This document shows positions 8,474-16,735 of a stretch of 64,000 bases of DNA, piece by piece. Source of the DNA: Leisingera aquaemixtae. Its GTDB lineage: Bacteria > Pseudomonadota > Alphaproteobacteria > Rhodobacterales > Rhodobacteraceae. The stretch's first letter is position 1; every line of letters begins with the position of its first letter. The DNA lies in the NCBI RefSeq assembly GCF_001458395.1, contig NZ_CYSR01000031.1, positions 1-64,000 on the forward strand, in the 5' to 3' direction. Below the pieces are notes generated by a model. It searched no databases. It was not told where the DNA came from and saw only the letters and a program-made list of their open reading frames with translations. Position numbers and translations under genes: made by a program.

Positions 8474-9480
8474 GCCCAGTTGCCCTTGGACATCAGCCCC
8501 AGGATCTCAAGCTGGCGCCAGTTGATGTATTTCTCGCTCCATTTGCACCACAGCTCCGGCTGCTCCGTCAGCTTGGCGGCATAGGCCTTGTACTCCACCG
8601 ATCCGCCGTAATGCTGGCCGCGCTCCAGCTCCTCCTGCGCCTTGGCGGTGAAGGTGTCGAGGAACTTGGTGTGCAGCAGTGCGCCGCTCGCCTTTTCGCC
8701 GCCGTCGGTCTCATAAACCTGGTTCAGCCCGCGCGGCAGCAGCGCATGGGTGGAGCTGGCATAGGCATAGCGGCGGTGCCATTTCACCAGCGGGATCTTG
8801 TTCAGCGCCGGCGCCCGGTCCGGCTGGTCGGCAAAGAACATCCGCGCCCGCGGCCCGCCCTGGATCCACAGGTTGCCGTATTCCGGGTTGCGGCGGATGG
8901 TGTAATTGCCGCTGTCGAACCAATGGGCAATCTCCAGCGGATTCTGCCCCGCCTGATACGGCACCTCACCGATCCGCCCCTTGGGGTAAACATCCAGCAG
9001 CATCGCCGAGAAGCTGCGGATAGCCGAATTGTCCAGCCAGTCGGTCAGCGCCCGGATCGGCCGCGTGTCGCAGAACGGGTAGATAAAGAACTCATCCGGA
9101 TCGACCACCAGCACCCAGTGCCCATGGGCGTATCTGCGCTTGAGACAGTTCATCCAGTCGATGCCAAAGCCCGCGCGCTTGTAGCTTGCCGTGGTGTGCC
9201 ACAGCGAGACATCCGCCATCCCGCGCAGGTAATCCGCCGTGCCATCGGTGGAGCCATTGTCCACAAATAGGAAATGGTTGATCCCAAGTCCGCGGTAGTA
9301 CTGCAGGAAATAGGGCAGCCGGATCTGCTCGTTGCGCATGGTGCAGACCAGCAGGATATCCTTTGGGCGGATCGACCGTGTATTGTCCTGCACAGACGTC
9401 AGCTCACCGGACTTGCGCACGGCGCGGACCAGCCGCCGTTTGCGCCGCAACCGCATCCGGTAAGAATCCCAAAGCCCCAC
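8470..9480 (-). CDS. Glycosyltransferase family 2/92-like protein
   Basis: The 336-residue protein has the GT-A start DILLVCTMRNEQIRLPYFL, then HFLFVDNGSTDGTADYL and the metal-binding VLVVDPDEFFIYP (DxD type). It is paralogous to the gene at 9649-10689: both have Arg-rich N-termini, YPKGRIGEVPY versus YPKGPLGAQSY, and GNLWIQGGPRARMFF versus GNLWVQGGARERMFF. GTG is the start, five to six bases after GGAG. It begins the transcription unit GT / GT14 / sulfotransferase. Donor and acceptor sugars are not predictable. Confidence 0.8.
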   Translation of the reverse strand: MGLWDSYRMRLRRKRRLVRAVRKSGELTSVQDNTRSIRPKDILLVCTMRNEQIRLPYFLQYYRGLGINHFLFVDNGSTDGTADYLRGMADVSLWHTTASYKRAGFGIDWMNCLKRRYAHGHWVLVVDPDEFFIYPFCDTRPIRALTDWLDNSAIRSFSAMLLDVYPKGRIGEVPYQAGQNPLEIAHWFDSGNYTIRRNPEYGNLWIQGGPRARMFFADQPDRAPALNKIPLVKWHRRYAYASSTHALLPRGLNQVYETDGGEKASGALLHTKFLDTFTAKAQEELERGQHYGGSVEYKAYAAKLTEQPELWCKWSEKYINWRQLEILGLMSKGNWA

Positions 9481-9555
9481 GTTTACTCCAAACCCTTTTC
9501 CAAGGAGCGCGCCAGCCTGCCGAAGCCGCCCCGCACCTTCGGCAAGTTTCCGCGC

Positions 9556-9584
9556 AATATGTCACGGGCATATGGTATTAACAA
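9556..9584 (-). promoter_or_regulatory. Candidate promoter for the three-gene glycosyltransferase/sulfotransferase unit
   Basis: On the - strand TTGTTA (9584-9579), 17 bases, CATATT (9561-9556), about 75 bases before the GTG start at 9480. It lies in the only sizeable gap (168 bases) inside this block and is AT-rich against its surroundings. Confidence 0.45.
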
Positions 9585-9648
9585 CGGATTTAGAAACAGT
9601 TACGCGGACGCACGGCGCGGCTGCAACACCCCGCGCCGGACATGGCGG

Positions 9649-10689
9649 TCACCAGGAAAGCGGCGTCATCAGGCCCAGCTCTGCCAACTGGTCCGGACCG
9701 CTGTAGCGGGCGGATCCCGGGCGCCACAGATCCGGCGCTTGCGCGATCCGGTCGTAATAGGTGTCAAATTGCTGCGGCGTGTGGAAATGCTGCTGCCGCT
9801 GTTTTTCCGTGGCCGATCTGGAAACAATTTCCGGCAGGAACTTCGTGTGCAGCAGCACCCCTGACGGCGCTGTGCCGCCCGGCCCGCCGTATTGCGCATT
9901 CATCCGCGGCGGAAGCATCGAATGGGTGGAGTTGATATAGGCATAGCGCCGGTTCCAGCGCACCAGCGGCAGCTTGTTCAGCGTGGGCGACCGCTCCGGC
10001 TGGTCCGGAAAGAACATTCTCTCGCGGGCGCCGCCCTGCACCCACAGATTGCCCATCGGCTGCTGCCGCACCGCGCGGTAAGGCCCGGCGTCAAACCACT
10101 GCAGCACCTCGCACGGGTCCTGCCCGGGTGCATAGCTCTGCGCGCCCAGCGGCCCCTTGGGATAAAGATCCAGCATCAGCGCGCCAAATCCCGTGCGCCC
10201 CTGCTGTTCCAGCCGCTGCGTCAGGGCGTCCAGCCCATGCGTCTCCATGCCCGAATAGACCAGCAGCTCATCCGTATCGACCGTCAGGCACCAGCGCCCG
10301 TGGCCATACCGGATCAGCAGCCAGCCCAGCCAGTCGAGACCAAAACGCGTGTCCCGGTAGCTGCCGCCGGCGCGCCACAGGGACACATCCGGCTGGTCCG
10401 CCAGCAGTTCGGCGCTGCCGTCATCGCTGGCGTTGTCCACGGCCAGGAAATGCACCGCGCCCAGGCGCCGGTAATGCTCAAGGAAAAAGGGCAGCCGGGT
10501 GATCTCATTGCGCAGGACGATGAAGACGAGGACGCCTTCCTGGGGGATCTGACCGGTGCGGTCCGCGGCCTTGGCCATCCCGCGGCGGGCCCGCAGGGCC
10601 CGCCACAGCATCCGCCGCCGCTTCCACCGCATCCGGTAGGCCCCGGTCAGGCCCAGCGGCGGCAGATCAGGGGCGGCGGGGCCAGTCAT
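9649..10689 (-). CDS. Glycosyltransferase family 2/92-like protein (paralogue)
   Basis: The 346-residue paralogue of the gene at 8470-9480 keeps the same landmarks: VFIVLRNEITRLPFFLEHY, HFLAVDNASDDGSAELL, CLTVDTDELLVY and GNLWVQGGARERMFF, plus a shared tail (LPLVRWNRRYAYINSTHSML). An Arg-rich N-terminus (MRWKRRRMLWRALRARRG) may bind membrane lipids. Only two bases separate it from galE, so it is translated with galE and galU rather than with its paralogue. Function: sugar transfer in surface glycan assembly, substrate unknown. Confidence 0.8.
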   Translation of the reverse strand: MTGPAAPDLPPLGLTGAYRMRWKRRRMLWRALRARRGMAKAADRTGQIPQEGVLVFIVLRNEITRLPFFLEHYRRLGAVHFLAVDNASDDGSAELLADQPDVSLWRAGGSYRDTRFGLDWLGWLLIRYGHGRWCLTVDTDELLVYSGMETHGLDALTQRLEQQGRTGFGALMLDLYPKGPLGAQSYAPGQDPCEVLQWFDAGPYRAVRQQPMGNLWVQGGARERMFFPDQPERSPTLNKLPLVRWNRRYAYINSTHSMLPPRMNAQYGGPGGTAPSGVLLHTKFLPEIVSRSATEKQRQQHFHTPQQFDTYYDRIAQAPDLWRPGSARYSGPDQLAELGLMTPLSW

Positions 10690-10691
10690 GC

Positions 10692-11675
10692 TCAGGCCTC
10701 GTAATGGCCCGTCTTATGCCACTTCCAGGCATCGGCGATCATGGTTTCCAAGGTGGAGCGCCGCGGCTCCCAGCCCAGATCGGTCACCGCGCGGGTCGAG
10801 CCCGACACCAGCTTGGTGCAGTCGCCAGCCCGGCGCGGTCCGGTGTTGCAGGGCACTTTCTGGCCGGTCACGGCCTCCGCCTTGTCCATCACCTCACGGA
10901 CAGAGAAGCCCGAACCAGTGCCCAGGTTGAACACCTGGCTGCCGTTGCCGTGTTCCAGCCACTTCAGGCCCAGCACATGCGCGTCCACCAGGTCGCAGAC
11001 ATGCACGTAATCGCGGATGCAGGTGCCGTCCGGCGTGTCGTAGTCGGTGCCGAAGATGGTCAGCGCATCGCGCTTGCCCGCAACTGCATCCAGCACCAGC
11101 GGCACCAGATGGGTCTCGGGCCGGTGGAACTCGCCCACCTCGGCCTCGGGGTCAGCACCCGCCACGTTGAAGTAACGGAAAATCACCGACCGCAGCCCGT
11201 GGGCGGCGCCGAAATCCTTGAGGATATCCTCCACCGCGCGCTTGGAGGCGCCATAGGCATTCAGCGGCAGCTGCGGGGTGTTTTCGTCCAGCACCACATT
11301 GTCATGCTCGCCATAGGTGGCGCAGGTGGAGGAGAACACGAAGTCCAGGCAGCCCGCCGCCACCGCGGCCTCCACCAGGTTCAGCGACCCGCCGGTGTTG
11401 TTGGCCCAGTAGCGGCCCGGCTCGCTCATCGCCTCGCCCACCTGGCTCAGCGCCGCGAAATGCATCACCGCGGCCGGCCGGTATTTGGCAAACACCTCAT
11501 CCAGCCGGGCGCGGTCGGTCAGGTCGCCCTTCTCGAAGGGGCCGAACTTGACCGCATCCTGCCAGCCGGTCACCAGGTTGTCGTAGGTTACAGGAGTATA
11601 GCCCGCCGCCTTAAGTGCCTTGCAGGCATGCGAGCCGATGTATCCGGCACCGCCGGTCACAAGGATATTTGTCAC
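10692..11675 (-). CDS. galE: UDP-glucose 4-epimerase
   Basis: NAD-dependent interconversion of UDP-glucose and UDP-galactose in the cytoplasm. The 327-residue protein is an extended SDR: TGGAGYIGSHACKAL near the N-terminus, the YGASK catalytic Tyr-Lys pair, SSTCATYGEHD before it, and the family's FRYFNVAGADP and GSGFSVREVM segments. It lies 47 bases after galU and directly before a glycosyltransferase gene, so it supplies UDP-galactose for the glycan built by this block. Confidence 0.95.
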   Translation of the reverse strand: MTNILVTGGAGYIGSHACKALKAAGYTPVTYDNLVTGWQDAVKFGPFEKGDLTDRARLDEVFAKYRPAAVMHFAALSQVGEAMSEPGRYWANNTGGSLNLVEAAVAAGCLDFVFSSTCATYGEHDNVVLDENTPQLPLNAYGASKRAVEDILKDFGAAHGLRSVIFRYFNVAGADPEAEVGEFHRPETHLVPLVLDAVAGKRDALTIFGTDYDTPDGTCIRDYVHVCDLVDAHVLGLKWLEHGNGSQVFNLGTGSGFSVREVMDKAEAVTGQKVPCNTGPRRAGDCTKLVSGSTRAVTDLGWEPRRSTLETMIADAWKWHKTGHYEA

Positions 11676-11722
11676 TGTCTCTGCCCCATGCTGGGCCGCC
11701 CCCGGGAGGGCGGCCAGAGTGG

Positions 11723-12616
11723 TTACTGCGCGGCCTTTCCGACCTGCGCGATTTCGGTGATGTAGCTCAGCAGGTCGTCCCGCAGCTCATCGCGCGCCAG
11801 TGCAAAGGCGACGGTCGCCTGCAGGAAGCCCGCCTTGGAGCCGCAGTCGAACCGCTGGCCGCGGAAGCGGTAGCCGTAGACCGGCACATCCTTGGCGATG
11901 TCTTCGGCGATTGCATCGGTCAGCTGGATTTCGCCGCCCGCGCCCTGCTTCATCTTGTTGAGGTTCTTCAGAACCGACGGCGCCAGGATGTACCGGCCGA
12001 TCACCGCCAGGTTCGACGGCGCCTCTTCCATCTTGGGCTTTTCCACCATGCCGTTGGCGGCAACCACCTGGCCCATGTCCTCTTTCACGTCGAGCACACC
12101 GTAAGACGATGTCTGCTCCGGCGGAACCTCCATCGCGGCAACCATGTTGCCGCCGGTTTCCTCGTAGGCTTCGACCATCTGCTGCAGACAGGGCTTTTCC
12201 GCCGCGATCACGTCGTCCGGCAGGATCACCGCAAAGGGTTCATTGGCGATCAGCCGGCGCGCGCACCAGACCGCGTGGCCGAGGCCCAGCGCCTTGTGCT
12301 GACGGATATAGGCAATGGCACCGGATTCCATGTCTGTGCTCTTGAGGATTTCCAGCAGGTCGTCCTTGCCCTTCCTGCGCAGCTCCTGCTCCAGGACCGG
12401 CGAATGGTCGAAGTAGTCCTCCAGCGCGCCCTTGCCGCGCGAGGTGACAAAGATGAATTCCTTGATCCCGGCAGCGCGCGCCTCGTCGATGGCGTATTGC
12501 ACCAGCGGCCGGTCGACCAGGGTCATGATTTCCTTAGGCACCGACTTGGTTGCCGGCAGGAACCGCGTCCCCAGGCCCGCAACCGGAAAAATTGCCTTAG
12601 TTACTTTTCTACGCAT
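11723..12616 (-). CDS. galU: UTP-glucose-1-phosphate uridylyltransferase
   Basis: Makes UDP-glucose from UTP and glucose 1-phosphate. The 297-residue sequence has the nucleotidyltransferase signature near the start (FPVAGLGTRFLPATKSVPKE), the LGLGHAVWCAR segment, VILPDDVI and VEKPKMEEAPSNLAVIGRYI, as in bacterial GalU. Together with galE it provides nucleotide sugars for the neighbouring glycosyltransferases. A 182-base gap with a candidate promoter separates it from kdsB. Confidence 0.95.
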   Translation of the reverse strand: MRRKVTKAIFPVAGLGTRFLPATKSVPKEIMTLVDRPLVQYAIDEARAAGIKEFIFVTSRGKGALEDYFDHSPVLEQELRRKGKDDLLEILKSTDMESGAIAYIRQHKALGLGHAVWCARRLIANEPFAVILPDDVIAAEKPCLQQMVEAYEETGGNMVAAMEVPPEQTSSYGVLDVKEDMGQVVAANGMVEKPKMEEAPSNLAVIGRYILAPSVLKNLNKMKQGAGGEIQLTDAIAEDIAKDVPVYGYRFRGQRFDCGSKAGFLQATVAFALARDELRDDLLSYITEIAQVGKAAQ

Positions 12617-12688
12617 GTCGTTCTCACTGTACTTTAATTACCGGGCCTGCGGCTGTCTCCAGCGCGAGCCGCGGAGAAGCTGGCGCGC

Positions 12689-12719
12689 ATTATGCCCGGC
12701 CGCCCCCAACGAATTTCAA
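12689..12719 (-). promoter_or_regulatory. Candidate promoter for galU-galE
   Basis: On the - strand TTGAAA (12719-12714), 19 bases, CATAAT (12694-12689), about 75 bases before the galU ATG. The boxes are good but the spacing is longer than ideal. Confidence 0.3.
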
Positions 12720-12798
12720 CGCAGCTGCCTGCTGCCCTCTGCGGCCGCGGGTATGCAACCTTCGCGTGCCTTTACTGTCTCTCATTACCATGATCCAG

Positions 12799-13599
12799 TC
12801 ACTCGTGCCCCATTTTCTTCATCATAGCCTCCAGGCGCGGCACGTCCTCAGGGTTGTTCAGCTCCCAGAACTCCCGTCCGCGCGCGTCCACTTCAACACA
12901 CAGCACCTTGCGCCCGTTCTCCAGGAACCGCAGCTGCTCCAGGCCTTCCAGGTTTTCCAGCGGCCCGGTCCGCCACCCAGAATACGCTGCTAGGGCATCC
13001 GGGCGGTAGGCATAGACGCCGACGTGATGAAAGACCGGCGTGTTTTCGCCAGCGCCATAAGCCTTGCCGCAATAAGGCACCACCTCTTTGGAGAAATAGA
13101 GCGCGCTGCGGTCCTCGGCAAACACCGCTGTGGTGCCGCCGACCCGGCCCGCCTTGCGGTCTGCCAGCAGGCTGTTCAGCGTCTCGCCGTTGCAGCGCAG
13201 CACCGGCGTCGCCAGCTCCATGCCGGGCGCATCGCGCAGGCCGGCAACCAGATCCTCGACAAACCAATGCGGGGTCAGCGGCGCATCGCCCTGCAGGTTC
13301 ACCACGATCTCATAGCCGCCGCCCAGCGCCGCATGCGCCTCGGCGCAGCGCTCGGTGCCGTTGGCGCACTCCGGCGCGGTCATCACCACCTCGGCGCCGA
13401 ACGCCTCAGCCGCGTCCTTGATGCGATCGTCATCCGTTGCCACCACCACCCGGTCCGCGCCCTGCACCGAACAGGCCGCCCGCCAGGAGCGCTCCACCAG
13501 GGTACGCTTTTCACCGGTGGCCCCGGTCAATGGCACCAGCGGCTTGCCGGGGTAACGGGTCGAGGCGTAGCGGGCGGGGATGACAATCAGGACAGACAT
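12799..13599 (-). CDS. kdsB: 3-deoxy-manno-octulosonate cytidylyltransferase
   Basis: Activates Kdo as CMP-Kdo for LPS inner core or for the Kdo linker of group 2/3 capsules. The 266-residue protein opens with the family motif VIPARYASTRYPGKPL and has DRVVVATDD, NLQGDAPL and HHVGVYAYR. It overlaps cysQ by one base, which places Kdo activation in the same transcript as PAP recycling. Whether this is the only copy in the genome cannot be seen, so a capsule-specific role (KpsU-like) remains possible. Confidence 0.93.
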   Translation of the reverse strand: MSVLIVIPARYASTRYPGKPLVPLTGATGEKRTLVERSWRAACSVQGADRVVVATDDDRIKDAAEAFGAEVVMTAPECANGTERCAEAHAALGGGYEIVVNLQGDAPLTPHWFVEDLVAGLRDAPGMELATPVLRCNGETLNSLLADRKAGRVGGTTAVFAEDRSALYFSKEVVPYCGKAYGAGENTPVFHHVGVYAYRPDALAAYSGWRTGPLENLEGLEQLRFLENGRKVLCVEVDARGREFWELNNPEDVPRLEAMMKKMGHE

Positions 13600-14396
13600 C
13601 AGGCTTTCTTCAATTCCACAGCCGGTGCATAGGCGATGAAGAACGGGTTCGCATAGCCCTCTTTACCGTAAATAAGCGGGGAATGATCGTCAAAACGCAC
13701 CACTTTCCCGCCTGCACCCGCCAGCACCGCGTGACCGGCGGCGGTGTCCCACTCCATGGTGCGGCCGACACGCGGATAAAGATCCGCCTCGCCGGTGGCC
13801 ACCAGGCAGAATTTCAGCGAAGAGCCTGCGCTCTTCATGTCCTTGACGCTGTACTTGCCGATGTAATCGTCGGTTGCCTGATCGCGGTGCGATTTCGAGG
13901 CCACCACCATGAGCGCCGAATTGTCGCTGTCCGCAACCCGGATCGGGCGGATTTCCCCGATGGTTTCGGGGTCGAACGCGCCTGTTTCCTCGACCGCGCT
14001 GCCGTCCGCCAGGGTAAAGAACATCCGCTCCTTTGCCGGCGCATAGACCACGCCGCGGGTCGGCACGCCCATTTCCACCAGCGCGATATTGACGGTGAAA
14101 TCGCCGCGGCGGTGGATGAATTCCTTGGTGCCGTCCAGCGGGTCGACGATCAGGAAGGTGTCGCCGCGCGCACTGTGCGAAGCCGCCTGCTCCTCGGTAA
14201 CCAGCATCATGTCCGGGAACGCCGCCCGCAGACCCGCCGAAATCAGCGCATCCGCGGCTTCATCCGCTTCCGTCACCGGGCTCTCGTCGGATTTCACCTT
14301 CACGCCGAAATCGTCGGAGTTGTAGATCTCCATGATCTTTGCGCCGGCCTCGATGGCCAGGCGGCGGATCACGGGCACCAGGTCTTCATATGTCAC
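13599..14396 (-). CDS. cysQ: 3'(2'),5'-bisphosphate nucleotidase CysQ
   Basis: Hydrolyses 3'-phosphoadenosine 5'-phosphate (PAP), the inhibitory by-product of PAPS-dependent sulfotransfer and sulfate assimilation, to AMP. The 265-residue sequence belongs to the inositol-monophosphatase superfamily: VTEEQAA and VDPLDGTKEFIHRRGDF (metal-binding DPxDGT) and the C-terminal EWDTAAGHAVLAGAGG (WDxAA). The GTG start follows GGGAGG at five bases. Its place at the head of a block that ends with a sulfotransferase is functionally coherent. Confidence 0.93.
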   Translation of the reverse strand: MTYEDLVPVIRRLAIEAGAKIMEIYNSDDFGVKVKSDESPVTEADEAADALISAGLRAAFPDMMLVTEEQAASHSARGDTFLIVDPLDGTKEFIHRRGDFTVNIALVEMGVPTRGVVYAPAKERMFFTLADGSAVEETGAFDPETIGEIRPIRVADSDNSALMVVASKSHRDQATDDYIGKYSVKDMKSAGSSLKFCLVATGEADLYPRVGRTMEWDTAAGHAVLAGAGGKVVRFDDHSPLIYGKEGYANPFFIAYAPAVELKKA

Positions 14397-14419
14397 GCGG
14401 ACCTCCCTGTCGGGTTTAA

Positions 14420-14448
14420 TTGAAAATTTGCCTCTCGTCTCTTATGCT
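14420..14448 (+). promoter_or_regulatory. Promoter for the KpsM-like permease gene
   Basis: TTGAAA, 17 bases, TATGCT, about 60 bases before the ATG at 14507. The -10 overlaps the -10 of the divergent cysQ promoter candidate. Confidence 0.55.
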
Positions 14449-14469
14449 GTGCAGACAGCAGAACGGCAA
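14441..14469 (-). promoter_or_regulatory. Candidate promoter for cysQ-kdsB
   Basis: On the - strand TTGCCG (14469-14464), 17 bases, CATAAG (14446-14441), 45 bases before the cysQ GTG. It shares four -10 bases with the divergent promoter at 14420-14448. Confidence 0.4.
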
Positions 14470-14506
14470 GCAGCCGCATCGGATTCGAGCAGAGAATACA
14501 GGCCTC

Positions 14507-15328
14507 ATGTTTCAGCAGCGCACGCAGCAATCCTGGATCTCCGGTTTTGTCGCCCTCACAGAGGTCGTGTTCCACTCCGTCGTGCGCAGCGTCCGCTCCA
14601 AGCATAACAACGCCTTTGCCGCGCTTGGCCTGAACATCATGCAGGCGGTGCTCTTTGTGGCCGCATTTTACGTGATGTTTGCGCTCCTTGGGCTGCGCGG
14701 CTCCGCCATCCGCGGCGATTTCCTGCTGTATGTGATGTCCGGCATTTTTCTGTTCATGGTGCACACCAAAACCGTCAGTGCGGTTGCAGGCGCCGAAGGG
14801 CCCAGCAGCCCGATGATGCAGCACGCCCCGATGAACACGATGGTGGCCATTCTGTCCGCGGCCATCGGCGCGCTTTATATTCAGGTGCTTTCGCTGTTCA
14901 TCATCCTGTTTGTCTATCACGTGGCCTTCACCCCCCTGCATATCGAAGATCCGGCGGGGGCTTTCGGCATGGTGCTGCTGGCCTGGATCACGGGCGCGTC
15001 CGTGGGTCTGGTGTTTCTGGTGCTCAAACCCTGGGCGCCCGGCTTTGTCAGCATCCTGACCATGATCTACCAGAGGGCCAACATGATCGCTTCCGGCAAG
15101 ATGTTTCTGGCAAACACGCTGCCCAGCTTCATGCTGGCGATGTTCGACTGGAACCCGTTGTTCCACTGCATCGACCAGTCCCGCGGCTTTGTGTTCATCA
15201 ACTACAACCCGCATTTCAGCTCCTGGCAGTATGCGGCCTGGGTGGCACTGGTGCTGATCGTGATCGGTCTGATGGGCGAGTTCTACACCCGCCGCAACGT
15301 CTCCCTCAGCTGGAGCGCGCGGCGATGA
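14507..15328 (+). CDS. ABC-2 type polysaccharide export permease (KpsM-like)
   Basis: Membrane component of a capsule or O-antigen ABC exporter. The 273-residue product has about six membrane segments (for example IMQAVLFVAAFYVMFALLGL, VLSLFIILFVYHVAF, AWVALVLIVIGLMGEFYTRR) and the family end with the ...WNPLFHCIDQSRGF loop before the last segments. The frame stays open back to 14420, but that stretch holds the promoter, and ATG 14507 fits the family N-terminus. No KpsT-type ATPase lies next to it, so the partner must be encoded elsewhere. The divergent cysQ and the downstream glycan block support a capsule-like substrate. Confidence 0.8.
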   Translation: MFQQRTQQSWISGFVALTEVVFHSVVRSVRSKHNNAFAALGLNIMQAVLFVAAFYVMFALLGLRGSAIRGDFLLYVMSGIFLFMVHTKTVSAVAGAEGPSSPMMQHAPMNTMVAILSAAIGALYIQVLSLFIILFVYHVAFTPLHIEDPAGAFGMVLLAWITGASVGLVFLVLKPWAPGFVSILTMIYQRANMIASGKMFLANTLPSFMLAMFDWNPLFHCIDQSRGFVFINYNPHFSSWQYAAWVALVLIVIGLMGEFYTRRNVSLSWSARR

Positions 15329-15978
15329 GGGCGATGAGACGGTGCGCTGCTGCCGCCCTGCTCTGGCTGGCCGCCGCCACTCTGCCGGCCGCAGCGCAGG
15401 AGTTTCCGGCGCTTTACAGCGTCGCCGGCGTGGCGGCGGATGACGTGCTGAACATCCGCAGCGCCCCTTCAGCCGCCGCTGACATCATCGGCACCCTGGC
15501 GCCGGACCAAACCGGGGTTGAGGTCGTGGCAGCGGACGGCAGCGGCACATGGGGCCTGGTGAACAGCGGCGAGCGGTCGGGCTGGGCCGCCCTTCGGTTT
15601 CTGACACTGGAACCCCGGGACGACTGGCGCAAGCGCCAGAAACAGGCCCTGAACTGTTTTGGCACGGAGCCCTTCTGGTCGCTTGCGCTGGATGAAACGC
15701 CAAACCTGACCACCCCGGGCGGGCCGGAGATGCCGTTCGTGCTGCTGGCGCGCGAACCTGGCTCAAACCACAGCGGCAAATCGGGCTTCCACGCTGTCCG
15801 CCGGAATGACGGCAATGTCTCACACACCGAACCGGTGGCGCTGTCCGGCACGCTGACTGCGCAGCAATGCTCCGATGGCATGTCTGACCGGACCTACGGC
15901 ATCTCGATTGACCTGCTGCAGTTGCGCGGCGCCGGGCAATTGGACGTTCTGACCGGGTGCTGCTCGCTGGTGCCCTAA
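15325..15978 (+). CDS. Secreted SH3b-domain protein
   Basis: A 217-residue exported protein of unknown function. It has a Sec signal peptide (LLWLAAATLPAAAQ, cleavage near residue 25), a bacterial SH3 domain at about 30-95 (DVLNIRSAPSAAADIIGTL ... WGLVNSGERSGWAALRFL) and a C-terminal region (about 110-217) with NCFGTEPFWSLALDE and four cysteines (CF, QQC, GCC), the pattern of COG3650-like periplasmic proteins. Its ATG overlaps the permease stop (ATGA), so it is translated with the permease gene. A role at the cell wall is suggested by the SH3b fold only. Confidence 0.7.
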   Translation: MRAMRRCAAAALLWLAAATLPAAAQEFPALYSVAGVAADDVLNIRSAPSAAADIIGTLAPDQTGVEVVAADGSGTWGLVNSGERSGWAALRFLTLEPRDDWRKRQKQALNCFGTEPFWSLALDETPNLTTPGGPEMPFVLLAREPGSNHSGKSGFHAVRRNDGNVSHTEPVALSGTLTAQQCSDGMSDRTYGISIDLLQLRGAGQLDVLTGCCSLVP

Positions 15979-15991
15979 GCAGCGTTCCGCC

Positions 15992-16043
15992 CCAAGACTT
16001 TTACTGAAAAAGTCTTGGCAAAAGTTTTCCGGAAAACTTTTGC
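15992..16043. terminator. Double palindrome, bidirectional terminator between convergent genes
   Basis: First hairpin: CCAAGACTTTT / AAAAGTCTTGG around ACTGA (15992-16018). It shares its last base with a perfect 26-base palindrome with half GCAAAAGTTTTCC (16018-16043). Both give T-rich right arms on either strand, between the SH3 gene (+) and alkB (-). Confidence 0.65.
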
Positions 16044-16058
16044 GCCCCGCCGCCGGCG

Positions 16059-16661
16059 TCAGGTCACTACTCTCAATGTCAGGTTGATCCGCCCGCCCTT
16101 GGGCAGCAGGCGGGAGGATTTGAACCGGATCCGGTCCACCCCGTGATACATCAGCCGCGCCTCGCCGCCCATCACCACCACATCGCCCGAGCTGAGCCAG
16201 ACCGACTCCGTCCTGCCGCCGCGGGTCCGGTTGCCGATCCGGAACAGCCCGTCATCGCCCAGCGAGACCGACACCACGGGAAAGGAAAAATCCGCCTCGT
16301 CTTTGTCCTGGTGCAGCCCCATCCGGGCCCCCTCGCCGTAATAATTCAGCAGGCAGCATTCCGGTTCGCGCTCCAGCCCGGTCAGCTGCCGCCAGATCTC
16401 CAGCACCGGTTTCGGGATCGCGGGCCAGGGCCGCCCCGACGGGTGTGCTTCGGCATAGCGGTAGCCGGAGGCATCCGAATACCAGCCGAATTTCCCGGCC
16501 GAGGTCATCCGCACCGACATCTGCCCGCCGCCCGGCACCACCGGCGAAAACAGGGGCGCTGCCTTCAGCACAGGCCGCAGCGCCTCAATCAGCGCCGCCT
16601 GCCGGGCGGGCTCCAAACAGCCCTTGTGGATATCGAATCCGCGCACGCGCAGCAGGGTCAT
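16059..16661 (-). CDS. alkB: Alpha-ketoglutarate-dependent dioxygenase AlkB
   Basis: Fe(II)/2-oxoglutarate enzyme that removes 1-methyladenine and 3-methylcytosine lesions from DNA or RNA by oxidative demethylation. The 200-residue protein has the jelly-roll landmarks: LLNYYGEGARMGLHQDKDE (His-x-Asp iron ligands), VVSVSLGDDGLFRIG, the distal iron His in LMYHGVDRI and the 2-oxoglutarate Arg pair in RIRFKSSRLLPKGGRINLTLR. It is transcribed convergently to the SH3 gene and divergently from dnaK. Confidence 0.93.
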   Translation of the reverse strand: MTLLRVRGFDIHKGCLEPARQAALIEALRPVLKAAPLFSPVVPGGGQMSVRMTSAGKFGWYSDASGYRYAEAHPSGRPWPAIPKPVLEIWRQLTGLEREPECCLLNYYGEGARMGLHQDKDEADFSFPVVSVSLGDDGLFRIGNRTRGGRTESVWLSSGDVVVMGGEARLMYHGVDRIRFKSSRLLPKGGRINLTLRVVT

Positions 16662-16735
16662 TGCCGTTCATCCATCCTTAACCAAGACCGCTGCAAAAAA
16701 GCGCATTGATTCACGCTTGGCCGCGCGCCTGAGCG

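Noticed and set aside
12617-12798. Integration scar or small RNA between kdsB and galU
   Set aside because: Only a promoter candidate is visible; no terminator or repeat supports a separate transcript.
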